Counted from the first letter of the stretch, positions 35,144-44,244 are shown. The stretch: DNA of 64,000 bases from UBA1794 sp050946375 (GCA_050946375.1 JBMNUT010000002.1:124001-188000), one strand, 5' to 3'. Notes: generated by a model not told the origin, from the letters alone. Translations and numbers: made by a program.

Positions 35144-36889
35144 ATGAATTGGACAACTAATGAGTTCGTATGGCTCGACTGGGCGGTTCTCGCTATTGGA
35201 GTCATAGCTATTGTATGGGCGATTTACCGTTCCATAAAGAAAGACAAAGAAAAAATGAAAGGGGCCGACAGCCAAGACTACCTTTTCGGTAAAGGCGAGC
35301 CGTGGTACATCATCGGTGCAGCAATCTTTGCCGCCAACATCGGCTCCGAACACCTGGTAGGTCTGGCCGGAACAGGCGCCAAAGACGGCGTAGGCATGGC
35401 ACACTGGGAAATGCAGGGCTGGATGATTCTGATCCTGGGATGGCTGTTCGTGCCGTTCTACCAGCTGCTGAACAACAAGATGGGCAAGATTATCACCATG
35501 CCGGACTTCCTCAAATTCCGCTACACCAAGCGCACGGGCTCATGGCTGTCCATCATTACGCTGATTGCATACGTGCTGACTAAAGTTTCCGTTACCGCAT
35601 TCACCGGCGGTATCTTCTTCGAATACCTCCTCGGGCTGCCCTTCTGGTACGGCGCCATCGGCCTGATTGCCATCACGGCCGTATTCACCGTCTTCGGAGG
35701 CATGAAGGGCGTGATGACTTTGTCCGCCATTCAGACCCCTATCCTCATCATCGGTTCCTTCCTCGTGCTGTTCCTCGGACTGAGCAAGCTCGGCGACGGC
35801 AGCATTTCCGAAGGCTGGTCGCAAATGATGGCCGTATGTAACGCCGCCCACGACGGCTTCGGTACGACCCACATGTTCCACACCGACCCGAACGACCCGA
35901 TGTATCCCCAGTTCCCCGGATACGTCGTATTCCTCGGAGCCTCCATCATCGGTTTCTGGTACTGGTGTACCGACCAGCACATCGTACAGCGTGTCCTGGG
36001 TCAGACCAAAGGCGAAGACAACGGTAAGGTCATGGCCCGCGCCCGCCGCGGTACCATCGCAGCCGGTTACTTCAAGCTGCTTCCCGTCTTCATGTTCCTC
36101 ATCCCGGGCATGGTAGCCTTCGCACTCTCCCAGAAAACCGGCAGCGGCATCATAATGGACATCACCAACAGCCACGACACCGACGGCGCCTTTGCCATGA
36201 TGGTGAAGAACATCCTGCCCGCCGGCGTAAAGGGTATCGTGACCATCGGCTTCATCTGCGCACTCGTTGCCTCGCTGGCCGCATTCTTCAACAGCTGCGC
36301 AACTCTGTTTACGGAAGACTTCTATAAACCCATGAAGAAAGGCATGAGCGAAAGCCACTACGTACTTGTAGGACGTATCGCTACCGTAGTCGTCGTTCTC
36401 CTCGGCCTGGCCTGGATGCCCATCATGATGAACATGGGTAACCTCTACTCCTATCTGCAGGATATCCAGTCGCTGATTGCCCCGGCCATGGTAGCCGTCT
36501 TCACGTTAGGCATATTCTCCAAGCGGATTACCCCGAAGGCCGGTGAATGGGGCCTCATAGGCGGCTTCCTCGTCGGCATGCTGCGCCTGCTCACCAACGT
36601 GCTCACCAATTCCGGAAAGGCCACCATGGACGGCGCATTCTGGGAGTGCACCACCTGGTTCTGGCAGACCAACTGGCTGATCTTCGAGGTATGGTTGCTC
36701 GTAGCCATTATCGTTTTCATGTTCATCGTATCGGCTTTCACCCCGAAGCCCAGCGCCGAGCAGATTGCGGCCATCACCTTCACGAGCGACTACAAGAAGA
36801 CTATCCGCGAAAGCTGGAACAAATGGGATGTCATTGCGACACTCGGCGTTGTAGCTCTCTGCGCTTGCTTCTACGCTTACTTCTGGTAA
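35144..36889 (+). CDS. Sodium/sugar symporter, vSGLT-like (SSS family)
   Basis: A 581-residue inner-membrane protein with about 14 membrane segments, close to the Vibrio SGLT type: AAIFAANIGSEHLVGLAGTGAKDGVGMAHWEMQGW in the first helices, FTVFGGMKGVM, and WYWCTDQHIVQRVLGQTKGEDN in the central region. It imports a hexose or similar sugar with sodium. Single-gene unit with a strong terminator. The sugar cannot be read from the sequence. Confidence 0.9.
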   Translation: MNWTTNEFVWLDWAVLAIGVIAIVWAIYRSIKKDKEKMKGADSQDYLFGKGEPWYIIGAAIFAANIGSEHLVGLAGTGAKDGVGMAHWEMQGWMILILGWLFVPFYQLLNNKMGKIITMPDFLKFRYTKRTGSWLSIITLIAYVLTKVSVTAFTGGIFFEYLLGLPFWYGAIGLIAITAVFTVFGGMKGVMTLSAIQTPILIIGSFLVLFLGLSKLGDGSISEGWSQMMAVCNAAHDGFGTTHMFHTDPNDPMYPQFPGYVVFLGASIIGFWYWCTDQHIVQRVLGQTKGEDNGKVMARARRGTIAAGYFKLLPVFMFLIPGMVAFALSQKTGSGIIMDITNSHDTDGAFAMMVKNILPAGVKGIVTIGFICALVASLAAFFNSCATLFTEDFYKPMKKGMSESHYVLVGRIATVVVVLLGLAWMPIMMNMGNLYSYLQDIQSLIAPAMVAVFTLGIFSKRITPKAGEWGLIGGFLVGMLRLLTNVLTNSGKATMDGAFWECTTWFWQTNWLIFEVWLLVAIIVFMFIVSAFTPKPSAEQIAAITFTSDYKKTIRESWNKWDVIATLGVVALCACFYAYFW

Positions 36890-36944
36890 ATCGTGAAACA
36901 ACACAAGTAAAACACGATTGATAGTAATAAATGAAGATTGTAAG

Positions 36945-36979
36945 TAGAGGGAAGGCTTTCGGGCCTTCCCTCTATTTTT
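36945..36979 (+). terminator. Intrinsic terminator of the SGLT-type symporter
   Basis: Perfect 12-bp stem tagagggaaggc / gccttccctcta, 6-nt loop, then TTTTT. Confidence 0.9.
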
Positions 36980-37115
36980 GTCCCTGCCCCTGCACTTCGG
37001 ACAAAAGGCAGCGCGCCTCCTGCCCCACCGCGACGGAGCAAGGCTGCTCCACACGCCGCACGGAAAAGAAAAAGCCTCCCGTCCGTATGAAAAAAGACGA
37101 GAGACTTTCAGCCCG

Positions 37116-37151
37116 AAGTGCCGCCGCTTTCGGCCGAAAGCGGCGGCACTT
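37116..37151. repeat. Perfect 36-bp palindrome at the 3' end of lrgB
   Basis: AAGTGCCGCCGCTTTCGG is followed immediately by its exact reverse complement, with no loop. It is two back-to-back repeat boxes, 5 bp after the lrgB stop codon. It lacks a T-run on the lrgB strand, so it would work as a hairpin barrier rather than a classical terminator. Confidence 0.85.
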
Positions 37152-37156
37152 TCTTA

Positions 37157-37852
37157 TCAAATCAGCCCCAGCAGTTCGAGAATCGTAGGCGTGAGCAGCG
37201 CCGTAAGTATGCCGTTAAGCGTCAGCCCCAGACTGGCATACGCGCCATAGTTGTGGCTCACGTCCATAGCGGCCGAAGTGCCCGCCGCATGCGATGCGGT
37301 ACCCATCGACAAGCCCTGCGCAATGGGGCTCTCCACGTGCCCCAGATGCAGCACCTGGAAACCGAAGATTACCCCGAAAAGCCCTACGCAAACCACCACG
37401 GCGGCCGTGAGCGAAGGAATTCCCCCTACGGTCTTCGTCACTTCCATGGCGATAGGCGTCGTGACCGACTTGGAAGCCAGCGAAAGGATTACCTCTTTCG
37501 AGGCACCCAGCCACCACGCCGTCAGAACCACGCTCACCACGCCCACTACGCAGCCGGCCAGTTGGGAAAGAAGTATCGGCAGAAGCTGCTTCTTGATGGC
37601 CTCAAGCTGCAAATAGAGCGGCACTCCGAGGCCCACGACGGCCGGTTTCAGCCAGAACTCGATGAGATGTCCGCCCTCCTGGTAGGTCTCGTAGCTGACT
37701 CCCGTGCACTTCAGGAAGACGATGAGCACGGCAATGGTTATCAAGATGGGGTTCAGCAGCAGCCAGCCGGTGCGCTTCTGCAGCCAGCGCGTCAGGAAAA
37801 AAAGCCCGAAGGTGAGGGCCAACAGGAAAAAAGTATTCTGAAAAAAGTCCAT
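37157..37852 (-). CDS. lrgB: LrgB-family membrane protein
   Basis: A 231-residue inner-membrane protein with six to seven segments. Family features include LKPAVVGLGVPLYLQLEAIKK, LASKSVTTPIAMEVTKTVGGIPSLTAA and SHAAGTSAAM. LrgB works with LrgA in the CidAB/LrgAB system, which affects cell lysis and, in some species, pyruvate or glycolate uptake. It is the second gene of the pair, 24 bp after lrgA. Confidence 0.92.
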   Translation of the reverse strand: MDFFQNTFFLLALTFGLFFLTRWLQKRTGWLLLNPILITIAVLIVFLKCTGVSYETYQEGGHLIEFWLKPAVVGLGVPLYLQLEAIKKQLLPILLSQLAGCVVGVVSVVLTAWWLGASKEVILSLASKSVTTPIAMEVTKTVGGIPSLTAAVVVCVGLFGVIFGFQVLHLGHVESPIAQGLSMGTASHAAGTSAAMDVSHNYGAYASLGLTLNGILTALLTPTILELLGLI

Positions 37853-37876
37853 AAGTTGCGTTCTGTTTTTAGGAGA

Positions 37877-38218
37877 TTAACGTTTGATTTTACGCGAAAT
37901 CTGGTGTACCCACCCGGTAACGACCAGCACCAGTACCGTACTGATTACCACGGAAGCCACAATAGGCAGCCACTCTCTCTGAAGAATGTCGAGATAAAGC
38001 ATCAGCGCCACGCCGGGCGGAACAAAAAAGAAGCCTAAATTAGCCACCAGGAAGTCGGACATTCCCTGAACCCATTCCAGTTTTACCCATTTCAGCTTGA
38101 GCAGGAGCGTAAGGAGCAGCATCCCTATAATACTGCTGGGCAACTTTACGCCCGTAAGGTAAACGATTAGCTCTCCGGCGGCCAGGCAACCGAAGAGAAT
38201 GAAGCATTGTCGTATCAT
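37877..38218 (-). CDS. lrgA: LrgA/CidA-family holin-like protein
   Basis: A 113-residue protein with four membrane segments. The N-terminus FILFGCLAAGELIVYLTGVKLPSSIIGMLLLTLLL contains the LPSSIIGM motif of the CidA/LrgA family, and FFVPPGVALM follows. It is first in the lrgA-lrgB operon; a TAACTTTG box (minus strand, 38257-38250) lies 32 bp upstream of the start. Confidence 0.92.
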   Translation of the reverse strand: MIRQCFILFGCLAAGELIVYLTGVKLPSSIIGMLLLTLLLKLKWVKLEWVQGMSDFLVANLGFFFVPPGVALMLYLDILQREWLPIVASVVISTVLVLVVTGWVHQISRKIKR

Positions 38219-38280
38219 ATTTATGTGCCTTAAAGTCCAAAAACGGCTGCAAAGTTAGATATTTCAAGCGGAAGAATATC

Positions 38281-38288
38281 TACCTTTG
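38281..38288 (+). promoter_or_regulatory. Candidate -7 box for the EamA exporter
   Basis: TACCTTTG, 30 bp before the ATG at 38318, close to and divergent from the lrgA -7 box at 38250-38257. Confidence 0.5.
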
Positions 38289-38317
38289 CGGCCGATTTGG
38301 CAAAAAACATCACACAC

Positions 38318-39223
38318 ATGACGTACAAAAGCAAAGGTCTCGTGCTGGGAATCGTCTCGGCCATGACCTACGGAATGAACCCTCTTTTCGCTTTGCCCCT
38401 GTACGAACGCGGCATGAATGTAGACTCCGTACTTCTTTTCCGCTACGGTCTGGCCGCCGTCTTCCTCGCTTTTCTGATGAAGCGCAAGGGCATTTCCTTT
38501 TCCATCCCCGCCCGCGACTTATTGCCCCTGCTCACGCTGGCACTGCTCTTCTCCTTTTCGTCGCTGGCCCTGTTCCTCAGCTACCAATACATGGACGTCG
38601 GCATCGCTTCCACCCTGCTTTTCGTCTATCCCGTCATGGTAGCCGTGCTGATGGCGCTGTTCTACAAGGAACGGATTTCCCTCTTCACGATGGCTTGCAT
38701 AGCCCTTTCCCTGAGCGGCGTGGGACTTCTCTCCAAAGGGAGCGACGGCATGCCGCTCAGCGCCATGGGAATTTCGCTGGTGTTGCTCTCCGCGCTGTTT
38801 TACGCGGTCTACATGATTCGGCTCGACCACTCCTCCGTGCGCCATTACCCGGTACTTAAGCTCACTTTCTACGGGCTTCTGCTCGGGCTGCCCGTATTTT
38901 TGGTACGCATCCTGCTCGGCGGGACGCTCACTCTGCCCGACTCTCCGTTTGAATGGACAAACGTTTTCTGCATAGCCCTGCTCCCCACGGTGGTTTCCCT
39001 CACGCTGATGACCATAGCCATACAGCACATCGGGCCTACCCCAGCAGCCATCCTGGGCGCACTGGAGCCGGTCACCGCCATTTTCTTCGGCGTAACGCTC
39101 TTCGGCGAGCAGCTCACGCCGCGCATCTGCCTGGGCATTCTGCTGATTCTGGTAGCCGTCCTGCTCATCGTCGGGCGCGCCCCGCTCCAGCATTTCGCGG
39201 CAGAACATCTGCACCGCCGCTGA
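38318..39223 (+). CDS. EamA-family drug/metabolite transporter
   Basis: A 301-residue inner-membrane protein with ten segments in two EamA repeats (about 8-135 and 150-290). SYQYMDVGIASTLLFVYPVMVAVL and QHIGPTPAAILGALEPVTAIFFGV are the characteristic ends of the repeats. Such proteins export amino acids, nucleotides or other metabolites; the substrate is unknown. The Met at 38318 (MTYKSKG) fits the promoter best. Confidence 0.88.
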   Translation: MTYKSKGLVLGIVSAMTYGMNPLFALPLYERGMNVDSVLLFRYGLAAVFLAFLMKRKGISFSIPARDLLPLLTLALLFSFSSLALFLSYQYMDVGIASTLLFVYPVMVAVLMALFYKERISLFTMACIALSLSGVGLLSKGSDGMPLSAMGISLVLLSALFYAVYMIRLDHSSVRHYPVLKLTFYGLLLGLPVFLVRILLGGTLTLPDSPFEWTNVFCIALLPTVVSLTLMTIAIQHIGPTPAAILGALEPVTAIFFGVTLFGEQLTPRICLGILLILVAVLLIVGRAPLQHFAAEHLHRR

Positions 39224-39263
39224 GCCCCCTGCCCGCTGCCCCGCAAGCGTGCGGGAAAAGCCT

Positions 39264-39341
39264 CGCATGAACGCACAAAAAGCCCTGCAAGTTTTCTCCG
39301 GAACATGCAATACTTTTCCGGAAAACTTGCAGGGCTTTTCT
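39264..39341. repeat. 78-bp hairpin element, copy 1 (left of the large phosphatase gene)
   Basis: Starts CGCATGAACGCAC and has perfect 19-bp arms AAAAGCCCTGCAAGTTTTC (39278-39296) / GAAAACTTGCAGGGCTTTT (39321-39339). Its loop carries ACATGCAATACTTTTCCG. A near-identical copy is at 42974-43051. It lies between the convergent EamA and phosphatase genes and can terminate both; weaker boxes precede it from 39252. Confidence 0.85.
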
Positions 39342-39360
39342 ATTCTACCCGCAGCAGGAC

Positions 39361-42300
39361 TTAGCGAACGATGCGGTACGTCTTGCTCTCGGCGTTAGCG
39401 CCTTGCAGGCGAACCAGGCAAACGCCCGAGGGAAGTGCCGCAAGGGAGAACTCATTCTCGCCGGACTCCAGTGCGGCCGACTGCCACATGCGTCCATCGG
39501 TGCCGTAGATTTGAACCAGCTGGTAGGCTCCGTCCGGATTGACCACGCTCAGGACTTCCGTCGCAGCGTCGTAGGTGCACGACGGTTGCGCAGCGGCCTG
39601 CAGGTCGTCGATGCCGGTGGCTACCGAGTTGAACGTAACGGTTGCATCCTGCCAGCCCTCGGCTTCTACGGTCAGGCTGTGTGCCTCCAGACCGGGTTGC
39701 AGGTCGCGCTTGAGCGCAGCGAGGGTGCCGGCTGCTATGCGGTCGAGCACGGTGGCGTCGATGCGCAGTTCGCCTGCGGAGAGGACATAGCTGGAAGCGG
39801 GAACTTCCACGCCGTCGATGAGCACGGTGCGTACGGAGTCGCGCCATGCAACCTCGTCGTTGAATGCGAAGTGCAGCCATCCGTCTTCTTCGATGAGGTC
39901 CACGTAGCTAAGCTCGGGAGCCTTTCCGATGGTAACGTGTATGAAGTTGGAAACAGCGTCGTAGGAGTCGTTGATGTAGAGCGCCACGAAGTAGTCGGCG
40001 GGAGCCAGTTCGCCGGCCGGCACGGTAATCATACCGTCGGTTGCGCCATAGGTGTAGTAGAAACCGGAGAGTTCATCTTCACCGATGGTCTTGCCTTCTT
40101 CGTAGAATCCTACCCAGTCTTTCGGCGTGCCGGGGCCGGACGAGTAGTAGATGTGCAGGTCTTCACCCGGTTTGTAGTTGAGCGTATCGCTGCGGACGGA
40201 AGAGATTTCGCTGCCCACCGAGAAGTAAACGCGCTCATACGGCTCGAAATAGTAACCGCGCGTCAGGTAACTGAGATAATAGTAGCCCTTCGGCAGCGTG
40301 TAGGCCGTGCCTTCGCCCGTAGCCAGGGTCATGGTTCCTGCCGTCTGGCCGGGGGTTATGTACAACCACGAGTCGGAATAGGTGGAAGCGCCTCCCGGAA
40401 CTTCGCCCATGCGGTACACTCCGAACCAGTCGTTCTGCAGCGCAGGGATGTTTTCGTAGGTGATGACAACGGGTTCACCCTCCTCATAAACCGTTTTGTC
40501 GGTAGTATAAGCAGCCGTCGTAGAGCCTACCAGGAAAGGAATGCGCTCGGAAACTTCGGTATAACCGCCGTCTTTGAAGAGAACGGCATAGTATTCGTCC
40601 GGCTCGTCGAGAGAGAAAGTAAGCGTGCCGCTGGCCGTGTTCGTATAACTCCATACGGTCGACGGAGTTGCGCTGCCGGGATTCTCAAACTTATGGTAGA
40701 TTCCTACCCAAGCATTCTGGCCGGTGGGCACATACTGGAAGTCAACGGAGAATTTCTCGCCCGGTTCTACGGCTTTCACTTCCATCGAAATGCCGGGATC
40801 GCCGTCGATACTGCCCACAACGGTAAACTTTATCGTATCCGACCAGGCGGACCATTCCAAATTCTCGTCGCGATAGCGGACGCGCAGGTAGTAAGTTCCG
40901 TTTTTCAGCTCGTTCTGTCCGAAAGTGAGCTTCGTGATATCCACATTTTCGTTCAAGTCTATGGGAATACGCAAGGGGGTTCCGGTCGAACCATAGAAGT
41001 CTTCCACGTCGCGCACCACGTCTTCTGCCAAAATGGAGAAGTCTTCGACGGAAGCGATCTGGAACTGTGTCGTGTTCAGCTTCTCCCCGCTCTCAGAAGC
41101 GTAGGAGCTTCCGGCGAAAGTGACGGGCAACGTAACGGTATCGCTGGCCAACGGCTCGATGGACGGCGCCTCGGGTGCCTCCAAGCCGAAGCGGCGATGG
41201 TAGGAGTCGATGAGGATGTTGTCAAGAGCGATGTCCCTGTTGCCGATGGCATAGCACTCTACGCTCATTTCCCTACGGTCATAGTCGAATTCGAGTATCT
41301 GGTAACCCCAGTAATCGATGGTCTTCTGCACGTCGGCATAGTCGGCTTCCGACGACATGCCCCAGAGCTGGTCCCACGAAGCGGCGCCGTTGATGATGTG
41401 ATAGATGGGGTAATCGGTCAACTGGCCTCTGTGGTAGAGGTGATGGTGGCCGCCGTAATTGAAGACGTGCTTGGGGGTTTCGCTCAGAATGGGGATGATT
41501 TCGTTGCGTACCCATGCGGAGATGTCGCCAATGTACTGCTCGGCCTGGATGGGGCGGTGGTTGACGCTGATGATGAACTCTACGCTGTCGTCCGTCTTGG
41601 CCGCATCTACTACCCGGCGCACCCAGGCTTTCTGCGCTTCGCCGGTGTGTTCCGTACTCAGGACGATGAACAATACGCGGCCGATCTGGTAGGCGTAGTA
41701 GTTTTCGGTGCAGCTTTCGATGCCCTGGTAGGGGAGATTCTCATAATGATAGTGCGCGGCGTAGAGCGCCATATTGGTGTCGTGATAAGTTTCGTGGTTC
41801 CCCACGGCCGTCATGATGGGGAGATACGGGGAGAGGAGCGAGGATTTGAACAAATGAATCTGCTCGTACTGCGAAAGCACGCCGTCGTCCACCTGGTCGC
41901 CGATGTTCATTATCATCGAAATGGAGTCCAGACTTCCGTATTTCTCCATAATCTTCCGCTTGGCGGCCTGCATGAGCCACTCGTAACCGCTGCGCGACTT
42001 GATTTGATGGTCGCCCATGAGCAGGATGCGCATCGGCTGTCGGCTGCCGCGGCTGGGGGCGGTCATGAAGGAATATACCGTCTCGCTCTCGTCGGTGGTA
42101 AGCGAATACTGATATTTGGTATACTCTTTCAGGCCCGTCAGTTGCACCGAGTGCCAATAGTAGGTATCGGAAAGTTTCTCGGCCGTACCTTCTGCTTCCT
42201 GAGTCAGGCCGTCGATTCCGTAACGCACGCGGCTGTCGGAGGGAGAAGCGGTCTTCCAGCAGATCCAGACGGAGGAGTCCGTCAGCGTCTGCAGGTAGGG

Positions 42301-42801
42301 TTTTGTCATTTCCACCGCATCGGGGGCGATGACCGTCAGGCGGTGTGCCTTATAAAGGGGCTTCCCGGCGAGTGAAGTACCTACCGGCTCGTAGTAGATG
42401 TCGGCTACGGAACGCTCCTCGCCGGCAATCATTTCCGAAGAGCCATAGGGAATGCTGTGGTCTTCCAGGCCAGTGATCATGCGATATACGGAGAGTGCCA
42501 GGGAAAGCGTGTCCTTGTGTTCGTCGGTAAAGGTGCGCTCCACTTGCAACGCGCCGTCCTGTGCAAGAAACGTAGACCGCAGGCTGATCTCGTTGGTGCC
42601 TTGCCCGGAGATGACCTTGCATCCGCGGGGCAGCATCCAGCGATAGCCCGTTACTTCGGCATTGGCTGGCACACTGTACGTCAAAGTGTCGTCCATACCG
42701 ATTTCCGTTGCGCCGGAAATCGGGCCGTCATTTGCTACTGCCGCCGACCCTCCGCAGAACGCGCAGGCCAAAGCGGCGTACGTAAATAGATTTTTTACCA
42801 T
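39361..42801 (-). CDS. Large exported metallophosphatase with tandem repeats and C-terminal sorting-type domain
   Basis: A 1146-residue secreted protein. Order: signal peptide (about 1-23); beta-rich region (about 24-145); purple-acid-phosphatase-like Fn3 domain (KPYLQTLTDSSVWICWKTASP, about 165-250); calcineurin-like phosphoesterase (about 255-520) with LLMGDHQ, MNIGDQVDDG, GNHETYHD, NHRP and GGHHHLYH; a linker domain; three tandem modules of about 95 residues sharing AWVGIY, DWFGVY and DWVGFY; and a final about 75 residues (VQIYGTDGRMW... LPSGVCLVRLQ) resembling a type A type-IX-secretion sorting domain. Substrate unknown. Confidence 0.87.
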   Translation of the reverse strand: MVKNLFTYAALACAFCGGSAAVANDGPISGATEIGMDDTLTYSVPANAEVTGYRWMLPRGCKVISGQGTNEISLRSTFLAQDGALQVERTFTDEHKDTLSLALSVYRMITGLEDHSIPYGSSEMIAGEERSVADIYYEPVGTSLAGKPLYKAHRLTVIAPDAVEMTKPYLQTLTDSSVWICWKTASPSDSRVRYGIDGLTQEAEGTAEKLSDTYYWHSVQLTGLKEYTKYQYSLTTDESETVYSFMTAPSRGSRQPMRILLMGDHQIKSRSGYEWLMQAAKRKIMEKYGSLDSISMIMNIGDQVDDGVLSQYEQIHLFKSSLLSPYLPIMTAVGNHETYHDTNMALYAAHYHYENLPYQGIESCTENYYAYQIGRVLFIVLSTEHTGEAQKAWVRRVVDAAKTDDSVEFIISVNHRPIQAEQYIGDISAWVRNEIIPILSETPKHVFNYGGHHHLYHRGQLTDYPIYHIINGAASWDQLWGMSSEADYADVQKTIDYWGYQILEFDYDRREMSVECYAIGNRDIALDNILIDSYHRRFGLEAPEAPSIEPLASDTVTLPVTFAGSSYASESGEKLNTTQFQIASVEDFSILAEDVVRDVEDFYGSTGTPLRIPIDLNENVDITKLTFGQNELKNGTYYLRVRYRDENLEWSAWSDTIKFTVVGSIDGDPGISMEVKAVEPGEKFSVDFQYVPTGQNAWVGIYHKFENPGSATPSTVWSYTNTASGTLTFSLDEPDEYYAVLFKDGGYTEVSERIPFLVGSTTAAYTTDKTVYEEGEPVVITYENIPALQNDWFGVYRMGEVPGGASTYSDSWLYITPGQTAGTMTLATGEGTAYTLPKGYYYLSYLTRGYYFEPYERVYFSVGSEISSVRSDTLNYKPGEDLHIYYSSGPGTPKDWVGFYEEGKTIGEDELSGFYYTYGATDGMITVPAGELAPADYFVALYINDSYDAVSNFIHVTIGKAPELSYVDLIEEDGWLHFAFNDEVAWRDSVRTVLIDGVEVPASSYVLSAGELRIDATVLDRIAAGTLAALKRDLQPGLEAHSLTVEAEGWQDATVTFNSVATGIDDLQAAAQPSCTYDAATEVLSVVNPDGAYQLVQIYGTDGRMWQSAALESGENEFSLAALPSGVCLVRLQGANAESKTYRIVR

Positions 42802-42973
42802 AAACTAATACTGTGAGTTGAGATTTTACGGTGCAAAAGACGGGCTTGCATTTATCAATGCCCTTACGGGAAAATAACAATCCTGTTACCGCTGCCCTCG
42901 CGAGAGGGGGCAGAAAGGGGGATACCTCTATTATAAAAAGCCGGTGCCTGCCTCATGTTACAATCAGAAGTCA

Positions 42974-43051
42974 CGCATGAGCGCACAAAAAGCCCTGCAG
43001 GTTTTTCCGGAAACATGCAAGACTTTTCCGAAAACCCTGCAGGGCTTTTTC
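42974..43051. repeat. 78-bp hairpin element, copy 2 (right of the large phosphatase gene)
   Basis: Starts CGCATGAGCGCAC; arms AAAAAGCCCTGCAGGTTTT (42987-43005) and AAAACCCTGCAGGGCTTTTT (43031-43050) with one bulge. It has the same order and orientation as copy 1, differing at a handful of positions. It ends 23 bp before the rubrerythrin stop and can terminate that gene. Confidence 0.85.
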
Positions 43052-43073
43052 TTTTTACCCTAAGAGGGGGATT

Positions 43074-43628
43074 TTATTTGCCGAAATAGCGCTTGTAGAG
43101 ACCCTCGAAGCCTTTGCCGTGGCGGGCTTCGTCCTTAGCCATTTCGTGCACCGTGTCGTGGATAGCGTCCAGGTTGAGTTGCTTGGCGCGCGTAGCAATC
43201 CGCTTCTTGTCGGAGCAAGCGCCCTGCTCAGCCATCATGCGTTTCTCCAGGTTGGTCTTCGTGTCCCAAACCACATCGCCCAGCAGCTCAGCGAATTTGC
43301 TGGCGTGCTCAGCCTCTTCCCAAGCGTAACGCTTGAAAGCCTCTGCCACTTCGGGATAGCCCTCGCGGTCAGCCTGGCGGCTCATGGCAAGGTACATGCC
43401 GACTTCCGTGCATTCGCCCATGAAGTGGTTATTGAGGTCCTTGATCATTTCCTCGTCGCAACCTTTGGCAACGCCAATGACATGCTGGTCTTCGAACACC
43501 AGATCGCCGGTAGCCTCATCGGGCAGTTCTTCAAACTTGCTGGCCGGAGCTTTACACAAAGGGCACTTTTCGGGAGCGGCATCGCCTTCGTAGATATAAC
43601 CGCACACTGTACATCTGAATTTCTTCAT
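43074..43628 (-). CDS. rbr: Rubrerythrin with N-terminal rubredoxin domain
   Basis: A 184-residue peroxide-detoxifying protein. The rubredoxin module comes first (CTVCGYIYEG and CPLCKAP, about 6-30) and the diiron ferritin-like four-helix domain second (FMGECTEVGMYLAMSRQA, YAWEEAEHASKFAELL, EMAKDEARHGKGFEGL), the reverse of classical rubrerythrin. It reduces hydrogen peroxide to water in anaerobes. It follows the Fur/PerR-type gene by 57 bp in one operon, consistent with peroxide regulation. Confidence 0.93.
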   Translation of the reverse strand: MKKFRCTVCGYIYEGDAAPEKCPLCKAPASKFEELPDEATGDLVFEDQHVIGVAKGCDEEMIKDLNNHFMGECTEVGMYLAMSRQADREGYPEVAEAFKRYAWEEAEHASKFAELLGDVVWDTKTNLEKRMMAEQGACSDKKRIATRAKQLNLDAIHDTVHEMAKDEARHGKGFEGLYKRYFGK

Positions 43629-43685
43629 CGCTTGTAGTTTTAAATGTTAGTATAAAAAAGGAACTTATCAGTCATCCGTTCCGGC

Positions 43686-44117
43686 TCACCCTGCCTCCTG
43701 GCTGCAGCAGTCGGCGCAGACTCCGCGGTAGTAGAGCTGCACTTCTTCCACGTTGCACTGCTCCAGCTCGGCCGGATAGCGGTCGATGCCGCCGTCGGCG
43801 GGGAGGGGCATGTCGAAAATACGCGAGCAACGCTTGCAGAAGAAATGGGCATGCGGGCGCATATCGCCGTCGAAACAGGCACTGTGCTCGTCGATTGTCA
43901 GCATCCGCGCCACTCCTTTTTCCACAAAGAGGCGCAGCGTGTTGTAAACCGTAGTCTTCGACAGCGTAGGCATCTTGGGGGAAAGCCGGGAATACAAATC
44001 CTCTACCGTAGGATGCACGGGGTATTTCTGCAAATGCTCCAGCAGGGCTATACGTTGCTGAGAGGGTTTGATCCCATGGGCAAGCAGGAGTTCGTATGCA
44101 TCGGCAGCGGATTTCAT
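43686..44117 (-). CDS. Fur/PerR-family metal-dependent repressor
   Basis: A 143-residue regulator. The winged helix is N-terminal (LLAHGIKPSQQRIALLEHL, LSKTTVYNTLRLFVEKGV); the metal-binding half has HAHFFCKRCSRIFDMPL and ends CADCCSQ, giving the two Cys-x2-Cys zinc motifs. The start MKSAADAY at 44117 fits the promoter at 44149. Because rubrerythrin follows it, a PerR-like peroxide-sensing role is likelier than iron sensing; this is inferred from context. Confidence 0.9.
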   Translation of the reverse strand: MKSAADAYELLLAHGIKPSQQRIALLEHLQKYPVHPTVEDLYSRLSPKMPTLSKTTVYNTLRLFVEKGVARMLTIDEHSACFDGDMRPHAHFFCKRCSRIFDMPLPADGGIDRYPAELEQCNVEEVQLYYRGVCADCCSQEAG

Positions 44118-44148
44118 ATTTGTACTTATTTCATTTTTGATTTCGATG

Positions 44149-44156
44149 CAAAGATA
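44149..44156 (-). promoter_or_regulatory. Candidate -7 box for the fur/perR-rbr operon
   Basis: Minus strand TATCTTTG, 32 bp before the start codon. Confidence 0.5.
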
Positions 44157-44222
44157 AACCAATTCCGGCGTAACTTCCAAATAATATCGCTGCTTTTTTT
44201 CAGCCGAACCTCAATTATTTCG

Positions 44223-44230
44223 TATTTTTG
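44223..44230 (+). promoter_or_regulatory. Candidate -7 box for nadE
   Basis: TATTTTTG, 118 bp before the nadE ATG, so the leader would include the repeat array at 44245. Confidence 0.45.
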
Positions 44231-44244
44231 CGGGCGCCCCAACT

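Noticed and set aside
39403..42375. A 990-residue plus-strand open frame opposite the phosphatase
   Set aside because: The minus-strand protein has a signal peptide, phosphoesterase motifs and repeats; the plus-strand translation has none.
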